From contig NZ_VDCQ01000016.1 in the NCBI RefSeq assembly GCF_006265175.1, positions 83,444-147,443 of the forward strand: DNA of 64,000 bases, written 5' to 3'. This stretch comes from Paenibacillus hemerocallicola (GTDB lineage: Bacteria > Bacillota > Bacilli > Paenibacillales > NBRC-103111). The notes beneath the pieces were generated by a model. The model worked only from the letters and a program-made list of their open reading frames with translations, did not search any database and was not told the origin of the DNA. Both the position numbers and the translations under genes were made by a program. Shown one piece after another: positions 35,007 to 43,877 of this stretch; the first letter of the stretch is position 1, and every line of letters starts with the position of its first letter.

Positions 35007-35939
35007 TTATTTGGCCAAATCCTCGATCGAATCGATGTCCATATACGCCGGGACGACGAGGCCGGTTTTCGTACCGTTCAAGTTCGGTCCGAGGTCCTCG
35101 ACCTTATCCTTGTATTTGTCCAAGTAGTCTGCATGCGTCGTAGGCAGCCAAGCCGCTACCATCGCATCGGTATCGCCGCCGGCGACTCCGGCCCACATCG
35201 GCCCGGCTTCTACTTGCAGGGCGGTAACCTTATAGCCGAGCTTGCTCTCCAACACGTATTTGATTACGTTCGTGCTGGCGATCTCCGAATCCCAAGCGAC
35301 ATAACCGAGCTTGAGCGACTTTCCGTCCGCTTTGTCGATGCCTTCGATCCATTTGCCGACCTTGTCCGCGTTGGCGTCGACCCAATCTTTGGCCGCTTGC
35401 TCCGGCTTCTTGCCATCCTGAACGGCTCCCATGACGACGGCCATATCGTCCGGCGTCCATTCGAACCGGTCCAGCGCCGCATAGGCCGAAGGGTGATCCG
35501 TCTTTAAGCCGAGGCGGGCGATCGTATGAATCTGCTCGTCGCCGCCGAAGGCGTTTTTCGGATCGCTCAAATATTTCAGCTCGTATTTGGCGAACATCCA
35601 ATGAGGAGTCCAGCCTGTCACGATAATGGGCTTCTTGTCCTTGATAGCCTTATCGAGCGCTGCGGTCATGGCGGCTCCGGAGCCTTCCACGAGCTTCCAG
35701 TCTTTGAGGCCGTACGTCTCGATCGCCTTATTCGCCGATTTCATAATGCCGGCTCCCGGATCGATTCCGATAATTTGCCGGTTTACTTGCTCCGCCACGG
35801 ATTTGGTGCCTCCGGATGCCTGATTCTTGCTTCCGTCGGTGCTGTCGCCGGCGGACGAGCCTTGATTGGAGCAGCCGGTCAAAACGGCCGCCAGAGTAAG
35901 AGTAGTGAGCAACAATCGTTTCGTTGTTATCATTGCCAT
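35007..35939 (-). CDS. opuAC: Glycine betaine/proline-betaine binding lipoprotein
   Basis: The protein has 310 residues. Lipobox LTGC near residue 22, then a Ser/Gly spacer and an OpuAC-type periplasmic-binding domain (QIIGIDPGAGIMKSANKAIETYGL, VTGWTPHWMFAKYELKYL, then AWDSEIASTNVIKYVLE). Conserved tryptophans in GWTPHW and near GPMWAGVAGG fit the aromatic box that holds the trimethylammonium group. It captures compatible solutes for OpuA. AAAGGAG is 10 bases before ATG 35939. Third gene of the opuA operon. Confidence 0.93.
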   Translation of the reverse strand: MAMITTKRLLLTTLTLAAVLTGCSNQGSSAGDSTDGSKNQASGGTKSVAEQVNRQIIGIDPGAGIMKSANKAIETYGLKDWKLVEGSGAAMTAALDKAIKDKKPIIVTGWTPHWMFAKYELKYLSDPKNAFGGDEQIHTIARLGLKTDHPSAYAALDRFEWTPDDMAVVMGAVQDGKKPEQAAKDWVDANADKVGKWIEGIDKADGKSLKLGYVAWDSEIASTNVIKYVLESKLGYKVTALQVEAGPMWAGVAGGDTDAMVAAWLPTTHADYLDKYKDKVEDLGPNLNGTKTGLVVPAYMDIDSIEDLAK

Positions 35940-35954
35940 GGATAATCGACTCCT

Positions 35955-36782
35955 TTAACGTTTGGATTTCATCAGGCGCTGGGTAAAACGGTCCAAAATG
36001 ATCGCTACGATCACGACGGCGAGTCCCGCCTCGAAGCCTTCGCCGATTTTGAGCTGCGTGACGGCGCGGTAGACGGATGCTCCGACGCCTTGCGCTCCGA
36101 TCATCGAAGCGATGACGACCATCGACAGCGACAGCATGATCGTCTGGTTGATTCCGGCCATAATGGTCGGCCAGGCGAGCGGGAGCTCCACCTTCAGCAG
36201 CTTCTGCGTCGGCGTCGAGCCGAAAGCTTCCGCGGCCTCGCCGAGCTCCGCCGGCACTTGGCGGATACCGAGGTGAGTCAAACGGATCGTGGGGGGGACG
36301 GCGAAAATAACCGAAGCGATGACGCCGGGTACGACCCCCAATCCGAAAAACATGACCGCCGGTATCAAATATACGAAAGCGGGCATCGTCTGCATAAAGT
36401 CCAATACCGGCGTCAACGTTTGCGCCGCTGCCTTGCTCCGGGAGCATAAAATGCCGAGCGGAATGCCGAACACGATGGAAATGAATGCCGAAGATAGAAC
36501 AAGGGCGAGCGTGTCCATCGTTTCGTCCCAAAATCCCAAGTTGACGATCAACAGAAGTCCTATTACGGTGAAGGCGGCCATGGGCCATTTCCCGAGCTTG
36601 TAGGCAATTGCCGCGAAGATTGCCACGAATAAAAGCGCCGGAGTCATGTGAAGAACGGACGAAAAGCTTTCGACCAGCCCGTTAATGATGAAGGACAGAA
36701 AATCGAACACACCCGACAAGTTGTCGGACAGCCAGTCGACGAAGCTTTCCACCCAACGGTCAAGAGGTACTTTCGGCAACAC
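35955..36782 (-). CDS. opuAB: Glycine betaine ABC transporter permease
   Basis: The protein has 275 residues with about six to seven membrane helices and the permease EAA loop (PAELGEAAEAFGSTPTQKLLKVELPLAWPTIMAGI). It forms the membrane channel of OpuA. GTG 36782 follows AAGGAGGTG and lies inside the end of the ATPase gene (23-base overlap), which implies translational coupling. The product ends TQRLMKSKR. Confidence 0.94.
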   Translation of the reverse strand: MLPKVPLDRWVESFVDWLSDNLSGVFDFLSFIINGLVESFSSVLHMTPALLFVAIFAAIAYKLGKWPMAAFTVIGLLLIVNLGFWDETMDTLALVLSSAFISIVFGIPLGILCSRSKAAAQTLTPVLDFMQTMPAFVYLIPAVMFFGLGVVPGVIASVIFAVPPTIRLTHLGIRQVPAELGEAAEAFGSTPTQKLLKVELPLAWPTIMAGINQTIMLSLSMVVIASMIGAQGVGASVYRAVTQLKIGEGFEAGLAVVIVAIILDRFTQRLMKSKR

Positions 36783-37977
36783 CGGCAGTCACCTCCTTCC
36801 TGGGGAGCTGACCCGCGAGCGCTCCCAGAACGGCCCCGCGGACAATGACTCCCATTAACCGGCTGCTGTCGTTCACGACGGCAACGGGAAATTTGGAAGT
36901 GCCGCATATTTCGAACAGATCGTTCAAAATCGTCTGGGGCGATACTTGCGGAGCTTCCCGGTTGACGACATCGGCGATCGTTTTATTCGATTGGATCGCT
37001 TCGACCGCATCTTCCGCCGATATGACGCCCAGCAACGTTTTGTCCCGGTCTACGACGAACAAATTGGATATTCCCCGTTCGCGCATAAGCTGAAGCGCGA
37101 CCCGCGGCCCGCGGTCGGGTCCGATCGTTTCCGGCCGTCTCATTACGTGTTCGGCTGTCAATACTTTGGACAAGTCGGCTTCCTCTACGAACCGCTCCAC
37201 ATATTCGTTTGCCGGATGAATCATGATTTCTTCCGGAGTGCCGACCTGTACGACGGATCCGTCTCTCATCAGGGCGATTTTGTCCCCGATTCGCAGCGCC
37301 TCGTCCAAATCGTGCGTAATAAAGACAATCGTCTTCTTCATCTTCATTTGCAGCTCGAGCAGCTCGTCCTGCATGCTGCGTCGGATAAGAGGGTCCAACG
37401 CGCTGAACGCTTCGTCCATCAGCAGCACGTCCGGCTCGCTCGCAAGCGCCCGGGCTAGCCCGACCCGCTGCTGCATGCCCCCGCTCAGCTCGTCCGGCAT
37501 CTTGTCGGCCCAATTGTCGAGTCCGACCAGCTTTAACGCCTTCTCCGCTTTCTCCTTGCGCTCTTTTGTCGGCATTCCTTGAATTTCCAGCCCGAATTCT
37601 ACGTTGGACAGGACGGTGCGGTGCGGGAGCAAGGCGAATTTCTGAAATACCATGCCGATCGTCTTGCGGCGCACCTCGCGCAGCTCTTGCGGATTCATAT
37701 GCATGATGCTTTTATCCCGCACGGTAATATCTCCCGACGTAGGCTCGATCAGTCTGTTGAGCATGCGTACGAGCGTCGATTTCCCGCTGCCGGACAACCC
37801 CATGATCACGAATATTTCGCCTTCCCCAATTTGTAGATCGACCCGGTTGACGGCGAGGACGAGCTGTTTTTCTTTGGCGAGCCGTTCTTTCGTCCAGCCC
37901 TCGTCCAGCAGCTTGGCCGCATGATGAGGAGAAGAGCCGAACAGCTTGCTCACTTGTTTAAGCTCGATGATTGCCAT
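36760..37977 (-). CDS. opuAA: Glycine betaine ABC transporter ATPase
   Basis: The protein has 405 residues. Walker A GLSGSGKST, signature LSGGMQQRVGLARAL, Walker B VLLMDEAFSALD. Two CBS domains occupy about 280-390 (EHVMRRPETIGPDRG..., and AEDAVEAIQSNKTI...); in OpuA they sense ionic strength or cyclic di-AMP and gate transport. ATG 37977 follows AAGGGGTG. First gene of the operon opuAA-AB-AC, divergent from gbsR. Confidence 0.96.
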   Translation of the reverse strand: MAIIELKQVSKLFGSSPHHAAKLLDEGWTKERLAKEKQLVLAVNRVDLQIGEGEIFVIMGLSGSGKSTLVRMLNRLIEPTSGDITVRDKSIMHMNPQELREVRRKTIGMVFQKFALLPHRTVLSNVEFGLEIQGMPTKERKEKAEKALKLVGLDNWADKMPDELSGGMQQRVGLARALASEPDVLLMDEAFSALDPLIRRSMQDELLELQMKMKKTIVFITHDLDEALRIGDKIALMRDGSVVQVGTPEEIMIHPANEYVERFVEEADLSKVLTAEHVMRRPETIGPDRGPRVALQLMRERGISNLFVVDRDKTLLGVISAEDAVEAIQSNKTIADVVNREAPQVSPQTILNDLFEICGTSKFPVAVVNDSSRLMGVIVRGAVLGALAGQLPRKEVTAGVAESTS

Positions 37978-38017
37978 GTGCGTCACCCCTTTTCTTTATT
38001 TGCCGAGTAAAGCTACC

Positions 38018-38156
38018 GGTATATTGTATACCTAAAGCGGGTAAAATTACAACGGTTAAAACTTTATATAAAGATCGTACAGAAAAAACTGTACAAACAA
38101 TCCTTCGTTATGCTCCGGAATGCTCCCGGATGCATCCGGGTATGCTCCTTTACAAT
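38018..38156. promoter_or_regulatory. opuA/gbsR divergent control region with three palindromes
   Basis: For opuA (minus strand) TTGTAA and TACAAT are 18 bases apart; GGTATA-TTG-TATACC (38018-38032) overlaps this -10. CGTACAG-N6-CTGTACA (38076-38095) and CCCGGATGCATCCGGG (38125-38140) lie further towards gbsR; TACAAT (38151-38156) is a possible gbsR -10. The palindromes are candidate sites for GbsR, which represses betaine genes. Confidence 0.55.
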
Positions 38157-38279
38157 GGGAAACGGTTCTCATAAAATAACAAATAGAAAGACGGGCGGCA
38201 TGGGACTTGCGATGAAACGAAATAACAACGCGACAATCGGAGAGGCATGATCAGCTGGCAAGTTAGGAGGGCGAATACG

Positions 38280-38840
38280 ATGCAACCGTTTGACGGGTTG
38301 TCCGAACAACATATAGGAAAGATTTTGAAGGCACGGAAGCGCGTAATCGAAGCGATCGGCAAAAATATGGATTTGTATGGCATCACGCAGTCTGTAGGCC
38401 ATTTATACGGAATGTTATTTTTCTCCGAGAAACCGATGACGCTTGACGAGATGGGCAAAGAAATGGAAATGAGCAAGACGAGCATGAGCACGGGCGTTAG
38501 AATGCTGCTCGATCTGAAGATGGTCAATAAAGTATGGGAGAAGGGCGCGCGCAAAGATTTGTACGAGGCCGAGGCGGATTGGCATCAAACGTTTACCGAC
38601 TATTTCGGAATCGAATGGCGCAAAGCCGTCGAAGCGAACGTCATTGCATTGAAACGGTCGGCGGCGGAGCTGCGCCAGCTTCAGGAGACGGAGGAAGGGG
38701 AAGGGGAGCTGCGGGAAATTCTATCCCGCGATTTGGAGAAGATCGATGGCGCTCTGAGCTACTACGAATGGCTGGACCGGTTGATCGATACGCTCGATTC
38801 CGGAAAAATTTACGAGCTTGTCCCGAAAGAAAAACCTTGA
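38280..38840 (+). CDS. GbsR/OpcR-type MarR-family repressor
   Basis: The protein has 186 residues with a MarR-like winged helix (GITQSVGHLYGMLFFSEKPMTLDEMGKEMEMSKTSMSTGVRMLLDLKMV), the family signature, then a helical dimer and ligand part. GbsR and OpcR respond to choline or betaine and control choline oxidation and compatible-solute uptake. AGGAGGG is 9 bases before ATG 38280. Position divergent from opuA strongly suggests that operon as target. Confidence 0.9.
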   Translation: MQPFDGLSEQHIGKILKARKRVIEAIGKNMDLYGITQSVGHLYGMLFFSEKPMTLDEMGKEMEMSKTSMSTGVRMLLDLKMVNKVWEKGARKDLYEAEADWHQTFTDYFGIEWRKAVEANVIALKRSAAELRQLQETEEGEGELREILSRDLEKIDGALSYYEWLDRLIDTLDSGKIYELVPKEKP

Positions 38841-38931
38841 ATCGCATGGCGGAACTCTTCTAGGGAAGGGTTTCGTTTTTTTTGTTCGATGAAAAAGCGG
38901 CTGCTCTGTGGCAATTATTCGTCCGCACTGG

Positions 38932-38975
38932 TAAACTGGAATAGAAACGATCACAAACGAAATCGAACAATCTCA
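38932..38975 (+). promoter_or_regulatory. Possible operator of the DeoR gene at 39019
   Basis: Repeated units GAAACGATCACAAACGAAATCGAAC-like lie just upstream of the Shine-Dalgarno site, matching in type the GAAAC repeats at 39852-39873. This suggests autoregulation. Confidence 0.45.
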
Positions 38976-39018
38976 ATCAACCCGTTGCAACGGGATAAAT
39001 AACGGCAGGAGGACATGC

Positions 39019-39792
39019 ATGTTTGCGGAAGAACGGTACTTGCGCATTATGGAGCTTGTAAATCGCGAAGGCAAAGCGACGGTGGCCGAGCTGAGCGACG
39101 CACTCGGGGTATCCCCGGTAACGGTCAGAAGGGATTTGGAGAAGCTGGAGGAGAAGGAGCTGCTCATCCGCACGCACGGAGGGGCGATGGCGCTTCATTC
39201 CAGAGTCAGCGAGGTTGCACACGAGAAGTCTTTTTCCGAAAAGGAGGAGGCGCTCGCCGCGGAGAAGGAGCGGATCGCCGAAGCGGCAGCCAAGCTGGTG
39301 GGGGACGAAGATGCGGTATTGCTGACGGCCGGTACGACCAATATGATGCTGGCCAAAAAGCTCGCGGGCAAAAAGGGGCTGAAGGTCGTGACCAACGCCG
39401 CCAATATTGCCGTGCAAATCGGCAATTACGCCGACTTCGAAGTCATTTTGATCGGAGGAAAGCTGCGTCGCAAATCGTTTGCCCTAGTAGGACCTCTCGC
39501 CGAAAATGCTTTGGCCAGCATCCGGGTGGACAAGCTTTTTCTGGGCGTAGACGGCTTCGATATGGCGGAAGGGCTGACGACGCCGAATTTGTCCGAGGCA
39601 AACATGGACCGCAATATGATTTCGATTGCGAAGGAAGTTATCGTCGTGGCCGATCACAGCAAATTCGGACGGGTGTTTTTCTCGCATGTCGCTCCGCTTT
39701 CCGTCGTCCATACGGTCGTTACGGACCGGAAGCTCGATGCTAAAACGTGCGATCGGATTCGCGATCTCGGCATTCAATTGATCGTGACGTGA
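39019..39792 (+). CDS. DeoR-family sugar-phosphate-responsive regulator
   Basis: The protein has 257 residues. DeoR winged helix ATVAELSDALGVSPVTVRRDLEKLEEKELLIRTHGG, then the sensor domain (TAGTTNMMLAKKL, VVTNAANIA, IVVADHSKFG). AGGAGG precedes ATG 39019. The aldolase/kinase genes downstream make it a likely repressor answering to fructose 1-phosphate, tagatose 6-phosphate or a related ester. GAAAC repeats lie upstream of this gene and at the promoter of the next. Confidence 0.92.
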   Translation: MFAEERYLRIMELVNREGKATVAELSDALGVSPVTVRRDLEKLEEKELLIRTHGGAMALHSRVSEVAHEKSFSEKEEALAAEKERIAEAAAKLVGDEDAVLLTAGTTNMMLAKKLAGKKGLKVVTNAANIAVQIGNYADFEVILIGGKLRRKSFALVGPLAENALASIRVDKLFLGVDGFDMAEGLTTPNLSEANMDRNMISIAKEVIVVADHSKFGRVFFSHVAPLSVVHTVVTDRKLDAKTCDRIRDLGIQLIVT

Positions 39793-39813
39793 TTTCGGGT
39801 GGTAAAAAAGTAT

Positions 39814-39873
39814 TTGTCACCTGAATCAGGATCAGTTACAATATAAAAAGAAACAAAACGAAACGAAATAGTC
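39814..39873 (+). promoter_or_regulatory. Promoter and DeoR-type operator of the aldolase operon
   Basis: TTGTCA (39814-39819), 17-base spacer, TACAAT (39837-39842). GAAAC-AAAAC-GAAAC-GAAAT repeats (about 39852-39873) cover the predicted start region, a site suited to repression. Confidence 0.75.
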
Positions 39874-39904
39874 AAAAAAGCAAGACATCCGGGAGGAATT
39901 GCTC

Positions 39905-40771
39905 ATGCCATTAGTATCTTCTACTCCGATGCTCCAAGCCGCGCGCGCCGGCGGCTATTGTATCGGCGCCTTCAACGTGCATACGCTGGAAATGCTCCAA
40001 GCGGTCGTCGAAGCCGCCGTCGAGACGGAATCCCCGCTCATTATCCAGTCGACGGTAGGGACGGTCAAGCATCTGGGACCGGACTATATCGCGGCCGCCG
40101 CTACGGTAGCTTCGAATGCGAACCGGATTCCGATCGCTCTCCATCTTGACCATTGTACCGAATTCGATCTTATCGTACGCTGTATACGTGCCGGCTATAC
40201 GTCGGTCATGATCGACGCCTCTCATTCCCCATTCGAGGAGAATGTGCGTCAGACGTTGAAAGTCGTCGAGGTGGCCAAGCCGGCCGGAGTAAACGTCGAA
40301 GCGGAGCTCGGCAAAGTAGGCGGGGTCGAGGACGAGATCGTCGTAGCCGACAACGAAGCTTTGATGGCCGATCCGGACGAATGCGCCAAGTTCGTGGAAT
40401 TGACCGGAGTACCTACGCTTGCGCCGGCTATCGGGACCGCCCACGGCATATACAAAGGCGAGCCGAAGATCGACTTCGAGCGGATCGGCCGTATTGCCGG
40501 TCTCGTGGACGTACCCCTCGTCCTTCACGGAGGATCGGGCATTCCTGAAGAGCAAGTGCGTCGGGCGGTTTCGCTGGGTATGGCCAAGATGAACGTGGCG
40601 ACGGAGCTTCGGATCGTGTTCTCCGACGCAATTAAAGCGGTGTTCGCCAAAAATCCGGAAGAAAACGATCCCCGCAAATATATGGTGCCGGCGAAGCAAG
40701 CGCTCAAGGAAGCCGCTATCGAGAAAATGCGGCTGTGCGGCAGCTTCGGCAAAGCGAAAGATTTTCGTTAA
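39905..40771 (+). CDS. Class II fructose/tagatose-bisphosphate aldolase
   Basis: The protein has 288 residues. Zinc ligand and active-site motifs: HLDHCTEFDLIVRCI near residue 80, EAELGKVGGVEDE near 130, GTAHGIYKGEPKIDFERI near 178 and LHGGSGIPEEQVRRAV near 208. It cleaves a ketose 1,6-bisphosphate into two triose phosphates; GatY/KbaY and Fba cannot be told apart by eye. ATG 39905 follows GGGAGGAA. Followed closely by the M55 peptidase and a PfkB kinase. Confidence 0.92.
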   Translation: MPLVSSTPMLQAARAGGYCIGAFNVHTLEMLQAVVEAAVETESPLIIQSTVGTVKHLGPDYIAAAATVASNANRIPIALHLDHCTEFDLIVRCIRAGYTSVMIDASHSPFEENVRQTLKVVEVAKPAGVNVEAELGKVGGVEDEIVVADNEALMADPDECAKFVELTGVPTLAPAIGTAHGIYKGEPKIDFERIGRIAGLVDVPLVLHGGSGIPEEQVRRAVSLGMAKMNVATELRIVFSDAIKAVFAKNPEENDPRKYMVPAKQALKEAAIEKMRLCGSFGKAKDFR

Positions 40772-40801
40772 TCAGCGTTTCGTCCGAAGGAGGCATCATG
40801 A

Positions 40802-41593
40802 ATGAAAGTCTATATCATGACTGACATGGAAGGAATCAGCCTGGCTTATTACTGGGAGCAGGTAAAGGGCGGCGAGCCTTTTTACCCGCGGTACCAGAAA
40901 ATATTGACTATGGAAACGAATGCGGCGATAGAAGGCGCGTTTATGGCCGGGGCATCGGAAGTTGTGGTCAATGACGGTCACGGCGGAGGGGGCCGGGAAT
41001 ATAACCTGATCTGGGAAGACCTCGACCAGCGGGCCATTATCGAAAAACCCGACAGCGCAGCCAACATTATGCCATCCTTGAACGTATCGTTCGAAGCTTT
41101 CCTGCTGGTCGGCTATCATGCCATGTCCGGGACGCCAATGTCCGTAATGCCCCATACGCAAAACAGCAAGAAATGGCAGTCGTTCCGTCTGAACGACCGG
41201 GAATGCGGCGAGCTTTCGCAAATGGCGCTGATCGCAGGCGAGTTTGGGGTTCCGGTCGCCTATGTGAGCGGCGACAGGGCGGCGGTCGCCGAAGCGAAAA
41301 CTTTTTTCGGGGACGATCTCCCTGCCACGATCGTGAAAGAAGCTCATGCGAACGGACGTATCACGAGTCTTAACCCGCGCGAATCGGCGCGGCGCATCCG
41401 CAGGGATGTGGAAAAAGCGCTGAAGCAGCCGAAACGGAAGCCTTATTATTTTCCGGGACCGTACCGGATGGAAATCGAGTTCAAGTCGAAGGAATACGCG
41501 GATGAGCTGAACGGAAACCCGAAAATGACGCGGGTAAACGATACGACGGTAGCGTTTACGTCGGAACGGGCGTCGAACATACTCGAGCTGTAG
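40802..41593 (+). CDS. M55 family D-aminopeptidase-like protein
   Basis: The protein has 263 residues. Family motifs: KVYIMTDMEGISLAYYWEQ (Asp and Glu zinc ligands), VNDGHGGG (histidine ligand) and VGYHAMSGT. DppA of Bacillus is a self-compartmentalising zinc D-aminopeptidase for D-Ala peptides. This copy sits between an aldolase and a PfkB kinase in the same operon, which is unexpected. GGAGG precedes ATG 40802. Confidence 0.9.
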   Translation: MKVYIMTDMEGISLAYYWEQVKGGEPFYPRYQKILTMETNAAIEGAFMAGASEVVVNDGHGGGGREYNLIWEDLDQRAIIEKPDSAANIMPSLNVSFEAFLLVGYHAMSGTPMSVMPHTQNSKKWQSFRLNDRECGELSQMALIAGEFGVPVAYVSGDRAAVAEAKTFFGDDLPATIVKEAHANGRITSLNPRESARRIRRDVEKALKQPKRKPYYFPGPYRMEIEFKSKEYADELNGNPKMTRVNDTTVAFTSERASNILEL

Positions 41594-41623
41594 CACATTC
41601 AACGTAAAGGAAGCGTCGGTACA

Positions 41624-42562
41624 ATGGCACTCATCACAACCGTTACACTCAATGCGGCAATCGATAAAACGTATGTGTTGGATTCGTTCCCGCTTGGCCG
41701 CGTATCGCGGGTTTCCGAGATGATCAGCGTCCCCGGCGGAAAAGGCATCAATGTGGCGCGGGTCGTCAGCCAGCTTGGCGGTTCGGTGAAAGCGACCGGC
41801 TTCGTCGGAGGAAGCAACGGCGACTATATTGTCAAGGAGCTCGGCAATGCGGGCATCGACAACGATTTCGTAACGGTCGAAGGGGAATCCCGGCTTTGTT
41901 TGAACATGATCGACATATCCGCGGGAACGTCGACAGAGCTGCTGGAGCCTGGGCCGATTATTACGGCGCAGCAAATCGAAGCGATAAAGGATAAAGTGAA
42001 ACGGCTTGCCGCCGACTCGGTCATCGTCGCTTTTTCGGGAAGCTTGCCGAAGGGCGCCCCGGCCGCGTTGTATGCCGACCTGGTCGACATCGCCAAGGCG
42101 CAAGGCGCCAAAGCGTTCCTCGATACGAGCGGCGATGCGCTGATAGAAGGGGTTAAAGCGAGGCCGTTTTTCATAAAGCCGAACGAGGATGAAATCGGCA
42201 AGCTGCTCGGCCGCAAGCCCGAACGGGAATCGGATATGTATGCCGGCATGATGCAGCTGATGGAGCGGGGCGTCGGCTGTGTCGTCGTGACGCTCGGAGC
42301 CGCCGGATCCGTTGCGGGATATGCGGGACGGCTGTATCGTATCCGGGCACCCCGAATCGAGGCGATTAACCCCGTTGGCAGCGGCGATTCGTTCGTAGCC
42401 GGGATGGCGGTCGCGGTAGCGTCAGGAGAACCGGTCGAGCAGGCGCTCCGGCTTGCTACCGCGTCCGGAACCGCCAATGCTTTGAACGCGCAAGCGGGCG
42501 ACGTTCGTGTTGACGATGTCCGGCGCTTAGTCGCGCAAGTGCAAATCGAATCGATCGTCTGA
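41624..42562 (+). CDS. PfkB-family hexose-phosphate kinase (1-phosphofructokinase or tagatose-6-phosphate kinase)
   Basis: The protein has 312 residues. It starts with TVTLNAAIDKTYVLDSF, the FruK/LacC opening; the first PfkB signature is PGGKGINVARVVSQLG, and the second is NPVGSGDSFVAGMAVAV with the catalytic aspartate. With the aldolase upstream it would complete fructose 1-phosphate or tagatose 6-phosphate degradation. No PTS or other transporter is present in the operon. AAAGGAAG precedes ATG 41624. Confidence 0.92.
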   Translation: MALITTVTLNAAIDKTYVLDSFPLGRVSRVSEMISVPGGKGINVARVVSQLGGSVKATGFVGGSNGDYIVKELGNAGIDNDFVTVEGESRLCLNMIDISAGTSTELLEPGPIITAQQIEAIKDKVKRLAADSVIVAFSGSLPKGAPAALYADLVDIAKAQGAKAFLDTSGDALIEGVKARPFFIKPNEDEIGKLLGRKPERESDMYAGMMQLMERGVGCVVVTLGAAGSVAGYAGRLYRIRAPRIEAINPVGSGDSFVAGMAVAVASGEPVEQALRLATASGTANALNAQAGDVRVDDVRRLVAQVQIESIV

Positions 42563-42567
42563 GCAGG

Positions 42568-42600
42568 CGCCGGTCTTCCGAGACCGGCTCTTTCTCTTTT
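42568..42600 (+). terminator. Terminator of the aldolase/kinase operon
   Basis: GCCGGTCT-TCCG-AGACCGGC with a T/C-rich tail. Confidence 0.9.
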
Positions 42601-42739
42601 CCGCAAGCGGAGATTAACTTCATTTTTGGGGATGTTATTGGGGAAAAGCTAATATTTCTTTTTCTTGCGGGAAAAGCATGATAATATGGAGTATAGTGCG
42701 AGAATGAGAAGAACGTATCGAACCAGGGGGGATTCGCTT

Positions 42740-43129
42740 TTGTTGAAGAGAATGTTAGTCGGCCTCATCCGCAGCCACGAAGTAACGGGCGACAAAGCTA
42801 GGGATCCGGCGCTCAAGACGAGGTACTACAAGCTTCCGAAGGACAAGCTTTGGGAAGAAGTCATATCGCTCTTGAAGAAACTGCCGAAATACACCCTTCT
42901 GCACGAAGTGAAAAACGTCGGGGAAATTGTCGTCACGAAGCGGACGATAACAGGCCGGACTCAGGATATAACGTTAACCTTGTTCTCCATCAATCCGGTC
43001 AAATCGGCGATCGACATTTATTCCGCATCCCGAGGCTCGCTCGGCGATCTTGGAGCCAACTACAGAACGATAACCGAGCTGTTCGGCGTGATCGACCAGA
43101 AGCTAGGAAGCCATAAAACGGACAAATAA
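42740..43129 (+). CDS. DUF1499-like protein
   Basis: The protein has about 129 residues. The middle (LWEEVISLLKKLPKYTLLHEVKNVGEIVVTKRT...QDITLTLFSI) and the end (SASRGSLGDLGANYRTITELFGVID) match the DUF1499 pattern; function unknown. The TTG start at 42740 follows AGGGGGG by 8 bases; the ATG further upstream has no ribosome site. Basic N-terminus, no signal peptide. Confidence 0.75.
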   Translation: MLKRMLVGLIRSHEVTGDKARDPALKTRYYKLPKDKLWEEVISLLKKLPKYTLLHEVKNVGEIVVTKRTITGRTQDITLTLFSINPVKSAIDIYSASRGSLGDLGANYRTITELFGVIDQKLGSHKTDK

Positions 43130-43145
43130 TACTCCCAAATAAACG

Positions 43146-43182
43146 AACAGCGGCCAGGAATCGGAATTCCGGCCGCTGTTAT
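43146..43182. terminator. Hairpin between convergent DUF1499-like and tpx genes
   Basis: AACAGCGGCC (43146-43155) and GGCCGCTGTT (43171-43180) form a 10-bp stem, with a small inner stem. Confidence 0.75.
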
Positions 43183-43211
43183 TCGTATAAGCCTTACTCC
43201 CGGCTAAGAGC

Positions 43212-43730
43212 TTATTTCAAGCCTTTGACCGCTTCCAAAGCCGCCTCGTAATCCGGATGCTCGGTCATTTCGCCCAAATATTGGACGTATTGCACCGTAT
43301 CGTTGGCGTCTACGACGAAGATGGAACGCATCAGCAGCTGCAGTTCCTTGATCAGCACGCCGTAAGCTTGTCCAAACGATTTGGATTTGTAATCGGAGAG
43401 GGTTTCGACTTTGTCGACGCCTGCTGCTCCGCACCAGCGCGCTTGCGCGAAAGGCAGATCGACGCTGATCGTCAAAATGACGACATTATCGCCGAGTTCT
43501 GCTGCCGCTTCGTTAAAGCGGCGGGTTTGCTGGTCGCAGACGCCCGTGTCGAGCGAAGGGACGACGCTGATCAGCTTGACTTTGCCGGCATAGTCGGCAA
43601 GAGTCGCTTCCGTTACCAAATTTTTATTAACCGTAAAGCTCGGAGCTTTGTCGCCTACTTTGATTTCCGGACCGATCAGCGTGATCGGGTTACCTTTAAA
43701 CGTTCCGGCTCCAGCGCGTTCTTGCGTCAT
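43212..43730 (-). CDS. tpx: Thiol peroxidase
   Basis: The protein has 172 residues, Tpx-type atypical two-cysteine peroxiredoxin. The peroxidatic Cys is C65 in SLDTGVCDQQTRRFNE and the resolving Cys is C100 in ARWCGAAG; the family motif SVDLPFAQARWC is intact. It removes hydrogen and organic peroxides with thioredoxin. AGGAGG precedes ATG 43730. Single-gene unit. Confidence 0.96.
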   Translation of the reverse strand: MTQERAGAGTFKGNPITLIGPEIKVGDKAPSFTVNKNLVTEATLADYAGKVKLISVVPSLDTGVCDQQTRRFNEAAAELGDNVVILTISVDLPFAQARWCGAAGVDKVETLSDYKSKSFGQAYGVLIKELQLLMRSIFVVDANDTVQYVQYLGEMTEHPDYEAALEAVKGLK

Positions 43731-43840
43731 GGATAATCATCCTCCTACCGAATGAGAAAGTTTGGCAATCACCATTTCTCATTATATCGGAATGGCGCAA
43801 CCATTGTCCAATTATAAAGGGAAGGATATCCGGAACCGCG

Positions 43841-43866
43841 AAAAACGCCCCTGGGAAAGGGGCGCT
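43841..43866 (-). terminator. Terminator of the Thr-rich anchored protein gene
   Basis: On the minus strand GCGCCCCT-TTCCC-AGGGGCG is followed by T5. Confidence 0.85.
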
Positions 43867-43877
43867 ATCTACATACT

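Noticed and set aside
40796..42103. 435-codon minus-strand frame
   Set aside because: Antisense to the M55 and PfkB genes, both well conserved.
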